Assembly (NCBI GenBank): GCA_900155495.1
Contig: FTLJ01000439.1
Span: 19,563 to 83,562 of the forward strand
Direction of reading: 5' to 3'
DNA from: Porogramme epimiltina
Lineage: Eukaryota > Basidiomycota > Agaricomycetes > Polyporales > Polyporaceae
Length of the DNA: 64,000 nt
Shown: positions 10,352-21,849 of the stretch, one piece after another
How positions within the stretch are numbered: the first letter of the stretch is position 1
How the letters are laid out: each line of letters opens with the position of its first letter
Made by a program: the position numbers and the translations under genes
The notes under the pieces: model-generated
Seen by the model: the letters and a program-made list of their open reading frames with translations, nothing else
Databases searched by the model: none
Told to the model about the DNA's origin: nothing

Positions 10352-12132
10352 ATGTCTCAACTCAAGGAGTACGCAATCCTTCCCCAGCACGTCGTCCATC
10401 TCGACAACGATGCCCACGACCCCGAGGTTGGAGTCTTTGAGAAGGAGGAGCTCGCCAGGGCAGACGACTCGCAGCAGCCCACTGTCCCCTCGATATGCGG
10501 CTTGCCTCTCAAATACGTCTCGTGAGTATATCCGCCCAATGTCCCCGACGCGTCTCTCGCGTCACGCCCGCAACCCGCCCTGACCTAGAGCGCGTCATTC
10601 CCAGCCTCGTCACCCTGGCCGTCCAGAACGCCCTCCTCGCTCTCATCATGCACTATTCGCGCGTGTCGACGGCCCCACAACACACCTATTCCGCCGCGTC
10701 CGCAGTCCTTCTCACAGAGCTCCTCAAGGGCTTCATCTCTCTCACAGTCGCGTTCCTTCGCCTCGACTACTGCTCCCCCAACGGCGTGTCCGGCAACTCC
10801 CTTTGGAACCCGAGGGTGCTCCTCTACCGCTTCCGCAGGCTGGGCAAAGAGGTCTTCCGCCCGGACTGCTGGAAACTCTCAATCCCCGCTATCCTATACG
10901 TCATCCAAAATAATCTCCAGTTCGTCGCCGTTTCGAACCTCGACGCTGCGACGTTCCAGGTCAGCTACCAGATGAAGATCCTCACCACCGCCGCCTTTTC
11001 CGTCGTCCTCCTTCGCAAGAAGCTCTCCCCGACGAAGTGGCTCGCCCTGCTCTTCCTCGCCATCGGTGTAGGCATCGTCCAAATCCAGACCGGGTCGTCC
11101 TCTGGACACGCGACAGCCTCTGGCCACGACATGAACGCGTTCAAGGGCTTCATGGCCGTCGTCATGGCGTGCTTCACCTCCGGCCTCGCAGGTGTCTACT
11201 TCGAGATGGTCCTCAAGAACTCGCAGGCGGACCTGTGGGTGCGCAACGTCCAGCTTTCGCTCTTCTCCCTGCTCCCCGCCCTCGTTCCCATCGTCTGCTC
11301 GGATGCTGTCGCATCGGGCCCCGCGCCGGGCTGGCTAAACCGCCTCTTCGCCAACTTTGGCGTGTGGGCGTGGGCGACCGTCTTGATCCAAGTGCTCGGA
11401 GGCCTTCTCACGGCGCTCGTGATCAAGTACGCGGACAACATCCTCAAAGGCTTCGCCACGAGCTTGAGCATCGTCATCTCCTTCCTCGCGTCGGTCGCGC
11501 TCTTCAACTTCCAGATGACGGTCACCTTCATCCTCGGTTCGACCGTCGTCCTCGTCGCGACGTGGATGTACAACCAACCGGACATGCCCATCGGCGATAA
11601 CTTCTACCCCAAGGAAGGTCGCACGTGGGGCTGGAGGTGGCGCAGGTCACAGCCTGCATCATCCGCGCTCGAATTGGCGGGAGGTGCTATCGCCATTTCG
11701 CGTCGCCCGTCAACATCTTCCCTGTCGTCCATCTCGTGCACGCCGCCGTCCGGCCAGTCGAAGTCGTATCCTGGATCCCCCGTGGAGCGCGAGATGCCCT
11801 CGCCGTTCTTCCCGTCGCAGCTGCTTGACAAGAGCCTTCTCGGGAAGCGGAAAGAAGACGACCCTGCGCCGTTCTTCCCCGTTCCGCTCAAGGCATCGCG
11901 CGCAGCTTCCCGGCTTGCGCATTACCTCACCCGTCCGGGCTCCGGCTCCTTCGTCGTCCCAGACAACTCCTTCATGCTCCCGACGTCCAACTCGCATCCG
12001 CCGACGATCCTGTACGCGTCGTCATCACCGTCGACGCGCCCCTCGAGTGCGCTGTCATCGTGCGCGTCGTCGAGGCCGGCGAGTGCCATGGGCGGCGCGT
12101 CAACGACGCTTAACGAGCAGGATCACTCATGA
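10352..12132 (+). CDS. SLC35A-type nucleotide-sugar transporter (UDP-Gal/UDP-GlcNAc-like)
   Basis: Golgi or ER antiporter that exchanges a cytosolic nucleotide sugar for the nucleoside monophosphate. The model join(10352..10521,10605..12132) gives 565 residues. The first 340 or so after the leader form the drug/metabolite-transporter fold with about ten membrane helices: LVTLAVQNALLALIMHYSR, the SLC35A signature around YVIQNNLQFVAVSNLDAATF and QVSYQMKILTTAAFSV, LFLAIGVGIVQIQTG and the C-terminal half GVWAWATVLIQVLGGLLTAL and VIKYADNILKGFATSLSIV. The KYADNILKGFA motif is highly conserved in UDP-galactose, UDP-GlcNAc and CMP-sialic acid transporters. After the last helix comes a Ser/Pro-rich cytosolic tail of about 190 residues, longer than in animal homologues. 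Substrate cannot be read from sequence; UDP-galactose is the usual annotation. Confidence 0.87.
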
Positions 12133-13646
12133 CGCGCGCTGCTCGGCGCGCCTCGGGACCAGTGCAACGAGTACGACTAATGCCAATTGAGAGGAAGCCA
12201 ATGCGACACGACCCTATCACCCCGACCACATTACATCACGACGACGACGACGCAGGCAACAAAGAGGGAGGTATTTTCATCATCCAGCTACCATTCAAAG
12301 ACTTTTCGAGCGTACTGGACCCTATATTATTATATCTAGCTCTTCGCACTTCGTACGATCCGCCCCCTCCCTCCGGCCCCTACTTATCTTAGTCGAACTT
12401 ATCTAGACCCCCTCGCCCCCGAACTTTTTTGTTTCGCCCATCCTGTTATCGTCGTAGTACTTCAGCTGCTCGCACTCCCCCGCGCCCGGCTTTCATCATC
12501 ATTCATGACGACATTGGGTGGAAAGGACATCCCGTCAGAGGGCCCCACGCCGGACTTCGAAACCTTCGCTCCCTTCTGGCTCCCCCCTTCGAAGCTCGCA
12601 GCAGGACCAACTTCTAGCACCGTACCAATACCAAATATTACCTCCGCCGCATCATAGTACTCCGCGGGCTCTATTACGTAGCAGCACCGGCCCCTATTCA
12701 CCCGCGTATTTTCCAAACCCGCAAAGGAGGCGCTTGCTCCGTACGCGTGCGTGCGTGCACCCCCATCCCCATGGCCCGCGCGTATGCGCAGCCGCTGTCT
12801 CGACTCTGGATCGTCCTCGCCTGCGCAGCTGCGGGGCCGGTGGCCAGATCCATCAAGAAGCGCGCCACGCCCCCGCGCGCGAACAAGCGGACGGGTTTTT
12901 GACCGAACCTTAAAACGGTTGCGTGCCTTCCCTCGGCGCGTACGTACACGCGCACGTATGTGTATGTGGTATGCGTACCTGCGCCCCCAACCCCCCAGTC
13001 CCCAGTGCGTCCACCGCCGTCGGGCCCGCGGCGTCGCTGGCTCTCTCTCGCACGGCGGGCGGAGAACGGACGGACGGGGCGCGCCAGAACGCCCGCCTCG
13101 TGGCGGGCGCGCTAGTGCGCGAAGCATTCCCCCACCTCTTCTGGGCATGGGCTTTTGGGCATTTGGACGGCCCGCGCCCTGAGTCCTCAGTCCCCAACGG
13201 GCGCACGTCGCACGGACGTTCGAATTCGATGTGGTGGGGTGAAGGGGTGTGGGCTTGGGACTTGGGACTTTGAAGGGAACATAGGGAAGCCGCGCCCGCG
13301 TACGCACGCGCGAGCGCGCTCCGCCGCCCACTAGTGCACGCACGCGTCTTCCTTGCCCCCCTCACCCCTCCTTCCCCCTTCTTCCCACTTCCCCCCTTGA
13401 GCTTCCTTTCCACAACGTGAATCAGAAAGCGGACGTCAGAAAAAACGGACACGTCCTGCGGGCCTGCGAGAAGAGATGCGGCGCCTCGAGGCGGGCCACA
13501 TCAGCTCGCGTAAAGTTCGAGGAGTCGAGACGGAAGGTCCGGGCGGCGGGAGGCCTTCAGGCTTGCGCTGTGCGCTGTGCAAGCTAGAGAGCAGGCTGCT
13601 GCTAAGTACTTAGCGATGATGGACGTGCGTGTGCGTGCGCGGGACA

Positions 13647-13662
13647 GGCCCGGGCCCGGGCC
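13647..13662. repeat. 16-bp perfect palindrome of GGCC/CGGG units
   Basis: GGCCCGGGCCCGGGCC equals its own reverse complement and sits inside a longer C-run. It may form a hairpin; no function is evident. Confidence 0.6.
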
Positions 13663-14185
13663 CCCGATAAGTGGTGGTGCGCCACGCGCCGCGGGCCGCG
13701 CTTTATTGCGCCCACCCGTCCGTGGCGGTGACGGTCAGCGTTGAACTGACTGACAGGGCCCGCCGCTCAAAGGGGCGCGGTCAAAAGGTGGTGATGGTGA
13801 TGGGGAGGCGAGTCTGAGCGTGGGCGCGATGTGCAGGCGCGACCGGTGCTGCCAGGAGTCTAGGACTGATACGCTACGGGGCACGGGATCTACGCGAGCC
13901 ACGGCCTCACTCACGCCCTCCCGGGACGGGTGTTGGGGATCTGAGATATCATTGATACTACAAAGCGGAGGGTACATTGCGACATATGTGCGGAGATAGC
14001 AGCGGCGCGGGGTCGATAGGTGGTAGTGGTACATACATACAAAAAAGTTCTGGGTCTGTGCGCAGGACCGCGCAGGGGGGCGCGGCGCGCTGCGTAGTGT
14101 GTCCGATTCTCCGTTCCGACATGGAAGCGCGTGTGCCCCCGTCCGAAAGCCGCGAGCGATTCTCCTGCGGCGCAAGCCTGTATAC

Positions 14186-14205
14186 AGTCGAGTCGAGTCG
14201 AGTCG
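14186..14205 (+). repeat. AGTCG pentanucleotide array, four copies
   Basis: Four uninterrupted AGTCG units lie 38 bp beyond the NNT stop codon, in its probable 3' UTR. Ordinary short microsatellite. Confidence 0.7.
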
Positions 14206-14243
14206 GCGCAGGGTTGAACGCGGGCTCCAAATGGCACGCGGGC

Positions 14244-17200
14244 TCACGTGGAGGCGACGCGCGCCTCGAGCCCCTTCTTGATCGCTGCAGGCGAGTCAGT
14301 GAATGGAACAGGCGGGCGCCCTCCCACGGAGGAACGCCAGGAAGAATGCGGTTAGGGCTCACCTTCGCACGTCTCGCGCGCATCGCCGAACAGCATCTTT
14401 GTCCCGGGCATGTAGAACATGGGGTTAGAGACGTCGGCTGTATGGGGGCCGGAGGGCTGAGATCAGTAAAACTGCTTCTTTCCAGTATTGATGTGGTTCC
14501 CCGAGGTATCATCGGAGTTCGGGGGAAAGCATTGCACTCACCGTAGCCACTGGACATGCCGCGCTTCATGACGATGACCTGCTTGCTCTTCCACGCGTGC
14601 AGCACAGGCATGCCCGCGATCGGGGAACCGGCCTCGAGGGCAATAGGGTTCACGGTGTCGTTCGCGCCGATGACAAGCGTCACATCGGTCTCGTTGAAGT
14701 CGTCGTTGATTTCATCCATCTCAAGCACGACTGGAAAGCAATGATCATGAGCGCTCCGAACCCGATCGCAGACGGAAAGCTGTGGCACAACGCACTGTCG
14801 TAGGGTACTGAGGCTTCCGCCAGGAGGACATTGCACTGCCCCGGCATCCTAAAGGACAGATCGATCAAGGTCAGCGCACGCCATATACGGGTGCTGAGGC
14901 ACCATGGGGAGCTGACCTTCCAGCCACAGGATGGATCGCAAACCGAACGTTGATACCCTTGGACCGCAGCATCCTGACGACGTCCGAGATGGCGTATTGA
15001 GCCTTGGCGACGGCCATCCCATATCCAACAACCTTGGCGGTGGCGAGGGTTATGAGACGTCAGCTTCTTTGTGGAGCGGAGCCGGAACCACGCTACACGT
15101 ACCAGGATGACGTTCTCAGAGTTCAACAGGCTTTCGACTGTGTCGTCAACGTTCGTCTTCGTGATCGTCCCCTCAATTTTCTGCTCCGCTTGCCCTACGG
15201 GCGCGCTGATGCCACCGAAGAGGACGTTCGTCAACGTTCTGTTCATCGCGACGCACTAGCTCCGGATGTCAGCACTGAACCTTCGCTCGAGAAGCCAACA
15301 ACTCTATACCATGATGTATGAAAGAATGGAACCGCTGACTCCGATTAGCGATCCGACGGTAGTGAGGAGCGGATTATCCAGCATGAACCCTGCGGACAGC
15401 TACATCAATGGATGCAATTGTTTAGTAGTAAGTTTTCACTTGCCTTCGGCGACTAACGCGAAGCCGGAATAGGCGTTCAAGACAGTGATAACGACAGCTA
15501 TGATCCGGGTTTAAGTTAATATCGAGAAAACGTCTTCACTGTGCCTGTTCACTTACGCATGTCTGCCCCACCAATAGCTGCAGTCGTGGTAATGCCTTTG
15601 ATGAAACTGAGTATCGTATTCGCGCCTAGGAACCCGGCTGCCACGATGGGCACAGACGGGGCCATCGTCACAAAGGCACCCATAGTGGCAATGTTTGTGG
15701 CCAGAAGAGTGGAGTTTACGAAGTGTTTCGCGGGGATAGCCAACGGACGGGAGGACACGCGACCGGCGAGCTTGAGGAACGCGACTATCGAACCGGTGAA
15801 TGTGATGCCACCTGCGACAATGACAGTTAGAGCTGAGATGCAGATGTCAAACCAAAGAACAAACCAATTAAGACTCCGAGGTAAGCGGTAACGAGATGAA
15901 GAGTTGACGCATGGGAGAGGTCGGCGAGAACGCTGGCAATACTGGTCATGACAGCAGCAAGACCGACGACCGAGTGAAGTGCAGCAACCATCTGCGGCAG
16001 CTCAATGGCTGTGATACGGCGACCGATGATGGTCCCGGCAGCACCCCCTAGCGCGGCGACGCCAGCGAATTGTACGAGGACCTCTGGCGGGAAACCAACC
16101 GCGGCGAGCGATGCAAGGATGCCAGAGCCAACCCCGAGCATCCCTAGGATGTTTCCTTGACGTGCAGTCGCCTGGGTCGCAAGACCGGAAATCGAACCTG
16201 CGATGTACCATCCCGTGAGCCGCGCCAATGCGTGCAGCCCTGTTGAGACTTACTGATGCACAAAACGCTGCTAGCGAGGTAGCCTGCCTGAACGAGTCCC
16301 GACATTCCTGTGCTAGCCGCGAAGAGGAAACCACCAGTGTATACTGCGGCAGGAAGGCCGTAGAGCCATGCGTATTCAGGGGGATCCGTGTCGCCTGTAC
16401 ATGTCACTGTGAGCTGCAGTGAGCAAGGATAGGCGGTGTATAAACTTACGCTTGAACATGTCAAGCATCCTTTTGGTGATGACGAAGCCACCCGCCACAT
16501 TTACACCGGCCAGAAGGACCGAAGCAGCACCAAGTGCCTGAGGGATTGTAGCAGGCAGATATCCACCACCCATGACGAAAAGGCCACCGATACCAACCAT
16601 GCCTGATTTTCGTTCCATAGAGTCAGCAGTTGCCCCTGACATCGGGCCGACACACAACTTACCAGAAATAGCGTTCGTAACAGACATCAGAGGCGAGTGC
16701 AACGCTGGTGCGACACCCCAGACGACACGGTATCCAATCAAGCCGGCCAGACCGAAGGTGAAAAAGTTGCTCATGAATGCGGGGCCAGTAAGCTTTCCGA
16801 GGGCCAGGACGGAACCCATGCCGGACGTGACAAGAGCGACCTCCCGCGTAGCCTTCTGCCAAGGAGTCAGCGCATGGGCCTGTTCTGCCTCTGCAACCTT
16901 GGCTGCGCTTGGAGCTGCGACGGGCGGTGGTGCAGGACGAGGTGCCGGGGGAATAAGAGTACCGTTCTGCACGACGATGGAGCCTCGTACTACCTCGTCC
17001 TCGAGGTTGATTGCGAAGCGGCCATTTTCGCCAATAGAAAGCAGGAATTTGGTGACGTTGTTCGAATAGAGCGTGGACGACTGTGTTGGCAGACGGGATG
17101 GCAGGTCGGTGTAGCCTGAACGATGAGGCATGTGCATTAAGGACGTATTCCGACCAAACAAGATAAGGTTACTCACCAACAATCTTTACACCCTTGTGGA

Positions 17201-18833
17201 CGCTGAGTTCTCCGGGCTTGGTCACTGCACAGTTCCCGCCAGTCTCAGCAGCGAGATCAACGATGACAGAGCCTTGCTTCATGGCTGCAACCATCTATAC
17301 GATATACGATAGGGAACACGGCCGGTTAGAGACGAGAAGGAAATACTAGTAAATCTAATTGACTTGCCTCCTCAGTAATGAGTTTGGGTGCAGGCCTTCC
17401 CGGAATGAGAGCCTGAAGGCGCTGTTAGTTCACGCACATCAATGCCAACCACACTACTTACCGTAGTGATGACAATGTCAACGTCTTTGCACTGTTCCAT
17501 GAAGAGAGCCATTTCGGCCTCGATGAATTCCTTAGACATCTCTTTCGCATATCCGCCTTGACCTTCACCGGATTCCTCGAAGTCGACCTCTAGGAACTCA
17601 GCACCGAGGGATTGGACCTGTTCGCGAGCAGCTGCACGAGTATCAAAACCGCGAACGATAGCACCCATGCGGCGGGCCTGAAGGGAGGCTGTGAGGGTCG
17701 CGGAGCTGCAAATCTGGTGGTATCTGCTTACCGTAGCGATCGCACTCAATCCAGCAACGCCGGCCCCGATGACGAGGACCTTGCATGGTGGGATCTGAAA
17801 CAAGCTCGTGTGAGTAGCCGTCCTCGGACCTCTGGATCGTAATCACCTTTCTACGGAAAGCGACAACGTGTCAGCATGGGGGCACGCTGAGAGGAAATAC
17901 GGCTTACCCGGCAGCGGTAACTTGACCAGTAAAGTAGCGTCCGAAGTGATTAGCTGCCTCTAAAACCGCTTTATATCCGGCAATGTTGGCCATGGAACTG
18001 CATTGTCGAGGCCAGGCTCAATGGTGTGCGCGAGAATTGCCGTAGAATCAATAACGAACCTCAGGGCATCGAAGACTTGAGCACGGGATATACGGGGTAT
18101 CATTTCCATAGCGAATGCCGTTGCTTTCCGCTCCGCAATAGCGTCTACGATAAGCTTGTTTTGTCCGGGATATAAGAAGGAGATGAGGGTGCTGCCTTCT
18201 TTGAGGCCATCCGTCTCCTTGCCCAACTCTGGAGGGCGAACTTTGAGGAGGATGTCCGATCGCGCGAGCAGCTCGCTCTTCTCTACGAGGGTCGCGCCCG
18301 CCGCTCTATACTGCTCGTCCAGGAACTGCGCCTCGAGGCCCGCCGACTTTTCAACAAGGACGCTCCCGAAGCCCTTCTTGAGGAGGAGAGCGGCATTCTG
18401 GGGCGTGAGGGCGACGCGGCGTTCGTCGGGGTAGATTTCAAGGGGAACACCGACGCTGAGCTCGGAGTAGGGGACGCCTTGAGGGGAGGCCGGATAAGGA
18501 CGGGTCAGAGGCGGATAGATAGGGCGGCGCGATCGTACGACGAACGTAACCGCCGCTGGGTATGACGCACGCACCTGCTTCTGGCGTCGCAGCGCCCTCA
18601 GACTTTGTATTAGAACCTGCTTGTGCGTTCCAACTGGGGATAGTCGAATGAAATGGGCGACGGGAGCACGAGACTGGTAAGGAGTCCCGCGGCCTTCCGT
18701 GAGCTGGTTGAAACTGAACCGGCGGATATAAACCCCAGTGCAGCCACTCACGCTTGAATGTCGCGGTCGCACGGACGACCCTGCCTCTGCAGCGGATGCC
18801 CCACACACCGACGAGGAGCCTGTCGAAGGCCAT
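14244..18833 (-). CDS. NNT: Mitochondrial NAD(P) transhydrogenase, single chain
   Basis: Proton-translocating transhydrogenase of the inner mitochondrial membrane, which reduces NADP+ with NADH at the expense of the proton gradient. One polypeptide of roughly 1,050-1,100 residues carries all three domains. The dI NAD(H) domain has [40 protein letters not shown] and [20 protein letters not shown]. The dII membrane domain comes next ([53 protein letters not shown]). The dIII NADP(H) domain has [37 protein letters not shown] and [11 protein letters not shown]. The stop is TGA (complement of 14244-14246) after EARVAST. There are a dozen or more short introns. The start at 18833 ([11 protein letters not shown], Arg-rich) fits a transit peptide, but the first two or three exons are not firmly resolved. 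Some fungi, such as baker's yeast, lack NNT. Confidence 0.95.
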
Positions 18834-19415
18834 GGCCGACGCTAGCTAGCGCAGAGGGGAGACAAAGAGAGTGTTGGAGAGCCGCGAGGGTCCTCGCCGC
18901 CGTCGCGAGCCGTGCTCGGTGAGGGCTGCGCGCTGTAGCCGATCTATTGGCTGTGGACGCGAGTCACTTGACCCCCGAAGGTACGCCATGGGCAGCTTCC
19001 CGACCCAGCCCAGCTGTCTGCAGACCACCCACCTGCTCCCACACCCCGCGGAACTCATTCCTCATCCTGCCAACTGCATATCCCAGATGACCCAGGATGG
19101 CTCTCCCGTCCCTGCCGCTTGCCGCTCGCCACATGCCCCCTGCGCGGAGTCGCAATCCACTCGGGTCATCATACGCCTCTGATCCGACAGGCCCTCGCCC
19201 CACAGTACCCCACGTCCTCGACCTTCGCGGCGCGACGCCTGCCACTGCAAATGGGTGCCGGGATCAAGCATTCGGCTTGACAGACGCGCTCAGTCGCACA
19301 GAACACCATCTCCCGGGTTCTATTCGTCGAATATATATCATACATAGCGCGCACCGCAGAGGATCCAATGGCCAGCCGTCGATTGCGCTAGAGGATCTTC
19401 CCTACCTCAGCACAC
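18834..19415. other. Upstream region of NNT and 3' flank of the aldolase
   Basis: About 580 bp between two minus-strand genes. It holds the NNT promoter and the aldolase terminator. An A/T-rich stretch with alternating TA lies at about 19327-19345. Open frames on the plus strand show no family features. Confidence 0.5.
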
Positions 19416-20661
19416 TTACGCCTTCCCACTCAGCTCCCGCTCGATCCGCACGAGCTCCTGCGTGTGCGGGTGCTCCCAGAGCGCAGTCGCGACGGCAGCC
19501 TCGATCGGCGGCAGCGGCCTGCGGCAGTTCCCTCCGTACCCATACAGTTTCTCCAGCAGGAACTTCGTTCCCGCGATGCCCGTCTTCGCGATGGTGTAGT
19601 CCGCGCGCGCGACGACTCCCTGCAGCCGCTGCGCTTCTGGAAGGAGCGAAACGTCCGCCTTGGCCTTCTCCGAGATGTCGAACAGCTTCGCGACCGTGAA
19701 CTGTTTCCCCGATCCGGTCAGCGTGTGGGCAGGCATGGGAGCGGATGCTGCGGGCTCACAGGGGCAACGTTGGCCAGGCCGGTGATTGCGCCGTGGCCGT
19801 TCACCATCGAGGATGTGAGGATGAAGTCTGTAAATCCGCCGAGCACCAGGAAGGGCGCATGTTCGTTCCTGCGTGGGTGCGCCGACGCGAACGAGGAATC
19901 TGACACCGTCGCGCAAATGCGGGTGAGCTTTCCGACGTTTCCGCACCTGCACAATTATTCCGTTCGTAACCCAGCGCGCTGTTTAAGAGTATGGGTATGA
20001 CGTACGTGAGTTTCACGCCCGCCAAGTTCGGGCACTCCTCCGCTAACTCCGTAATCAGGTCCGAGTCCAAGTCTATCCCACCAGCAGCTCCGGGGTCTGT
20101 TCGCATACTCAGCATCGCCTCGAAAATATGACACGCAATCCCCACACTCACAGTTATAGATGATTACAGGTATAGGACTCTTGTCCGACACCTCCGACCA
20201 GAACGCCTTTAACGCCTTCTTATTGCCCGCGAGCGCCCCGGCGAAGTATCCTGAGCAGATGACGATGGCATAGTCTGCGCCCGCCTCCGCCGCTGCTTTC
20301 GAGAGCAGAATCGTCTCCCGTGTGCTCCCCGCGCCCGTTCCCGCTACGGTTGGCGTTTCCGCGAACCCGGCCTCGTCCAGCGCAGTCCGGACAGCCTTGA
20401 TGACCGCCACGCGCTCCTCATGCGACAGGTGGTGCGCCTCGCCCATCGTTCCCGAGATCAGAGGCTTCACACCAGCCTTGATGAGGCGGACGGCATGTGC
20501 GCCCAGCACTTGCAGGTCTGCGTAGCGTGGCAGAAGCTAATCAGCGATCGTCCTCCATGCCAAGATGACCGCATCGGTGGCATACCGACGTCCTCTGAGT
20601 CGGGTTTGAAGAAGGTCGGAAGAGGAGCGTAGATTCCGGGCACGAGCGGACGGACAACCAT
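19416..20661 (-). CDS. Dihydrodipicolinate synthase-family (DapA-like) aldolase
   Basis: Class I pyruvate-dependent aldolase of the DapA/NanA superfamily, a TIM barrel using a Schiff-base lysine. The model begins at ATG 20661 (MVVRPLVPGIYAPLPTFF), then joins DVDLQVLGAHAVRLIKAG, the family motif GTMGEAHHLSHEER, IPVIIYNYPGAAGGIDLDSD with the catalytic Tyr, and GVKLTCGNVGKLTRI, where the Lys is the expected Schiff-base residue. Next come GLANVAP joined to FTVAKLFDISEKAK, and the end ERELSGKA. Exons near 20586-20661, 20152-20517, about 20005-20096, then two more to 19416. In fungi this family includes 4-hydroxy-2-oxoglutarate aldolase (HOGA1-like) and the 2-keto-3-deoxy-L-galactonate aldolase of galacturonate catabolism. 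Sequence alone does not choose between them. The product is probably cytosolic, with no evident targeting signal. Confidence 0.87.
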
Positions 20662-21849
20662 GGCTTGCGAGGACTGCTGTGAAGATGAAAGGTGGTCGTC
20701 CTGGATGAGGAAATCTCGAGATCTCCGCCTCGCCGACCTTTATGGGGATCGGTGGCCAGCGGCCGGCCCGGGGCGTCCGGGGCAGCGGACGCACCTGACT
20801 GGCGGACCGGAGGCCCCCGCGCCTGTGTTATCGAGCGCCCCTCGGACTGCTTCGGTAGGATGACGGGCCCATCTTGATCGAGCGGGGCCGAGGAAGGGGC
20901 TGTCTCTGTTCCGATAGCGTCTCCCGGTGCCCGTGGCGAGCGTCGGCGAAAAGCCTTCGCATTCCCTTCAGACAATGCGCGCTTCCTCCACATTCGCCTC
21001 AGATAAAGGCAGCCATGAACAAAAAGCAGGATACGTCATGAGCCCGCCGAAGCACCAAGTGCTGCAGATGACTCCCCACCACGCTAGATGGCCCGCCTTC
21101 TGAACACATCCGTCAACGGAGAACGCGTTTCGGTAACGTCAGTACGACGCTCGCGAAGGAGAGGGTTGCACGAGAACAGGTCACGCGTCGTGTTTGATTA
21201 CCGCCACGGATGCTCCACGAGGAGAGTTGGACAATGGCGGAAGGTGTGGGGATAGCGGTCTACCGAGGTCCGGAATTTCGGCGACGGCATTGAAGAGTTT
21301 CACGACCGGAATCGTATATCCCGTTTCCGCACAGTGCCGAGAGAGCGACTGAAATTTGGGGTACGTCGTTGAACCGCCGCCGACGTAGATCTAGAGAAAG
21401 CTAGACCATAATGAGCGGCTGGGGACACAGGAAATAGGGAGCGAAGATGGCCCATCTTTGCGGACGACGCATTCTACCACAAGGAACTCATGCACGGTGA
21501 TGGTTGAATCGACTACGTTCCGCCGATGCATAATGTATCTCACTGAGGCACGATGGCATCGAACAGTCCCGCGCCGCGGAAGGAGTAAGGTGGTTCATCA
21601 AGAGGTCCGGCAGGACAAGTTCGACCGATGACTCACCGAGTTAACTGAGAGCTCATTGAGTGGAATAGACTCCGACAAGCTTACAGTTACTCCGCGCCGA
21701 GGCTGATATTCTGATTCTGGGATACCGCAAACACGCGGTAGCACAAACTCCGGGGAAAACGGCAACCTATATTATACGCGTAAAGTCTACACATTATATC
21801 AGGGTGCCGTAATCGTGGCATGAACCAGGTATATATAGAGGCTTACAAT
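20662..21849. other. Gene-free interval between aldolase and PUS4
   Basis: About 1.2 kb on the upstream side of the aldolase and the downstream side of PUS4. Between about 20,994 and 21,849 neither strand has an open frame of 60 codons. TA-rich stretches occur near 21765-21840 (GGTATATATAG at the right end). No RNA gene or repeat was recognised. Confidence 0.5.

Larger units (their letters stand above)
12133..14243. other. GC-rich convergent intergenic region
   Basis: About 2.1 kb between two convergent genes (transporter + and NNT -), so no promoter is required here. It is very GC-rich with simple-sequence runs: GTGC repeats near 12742 and 13627, a 16-bp perfect palindrome at 13647 and an AGTCG array at 14186. 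The longest open frames are rich in Arg, Ala, Pro and Gly and look like composition artefacts. I see no credible gene. Confidence 0.55.

Noticed and set aside
9589..10440. 283-codon plus-strand open frame before the sugar transporter
   Set aside because: No ATG-linked family features; it overlaps the promoter and first exon of the transporter in another frame.
12462..13343. 293-codon minus-strand open frame
   Set aside because: Arg/Ala/Pro/Gly-dominated composition in GC-rich DNA, no domain, no splice logic; overlapping frames on both strands look the same.
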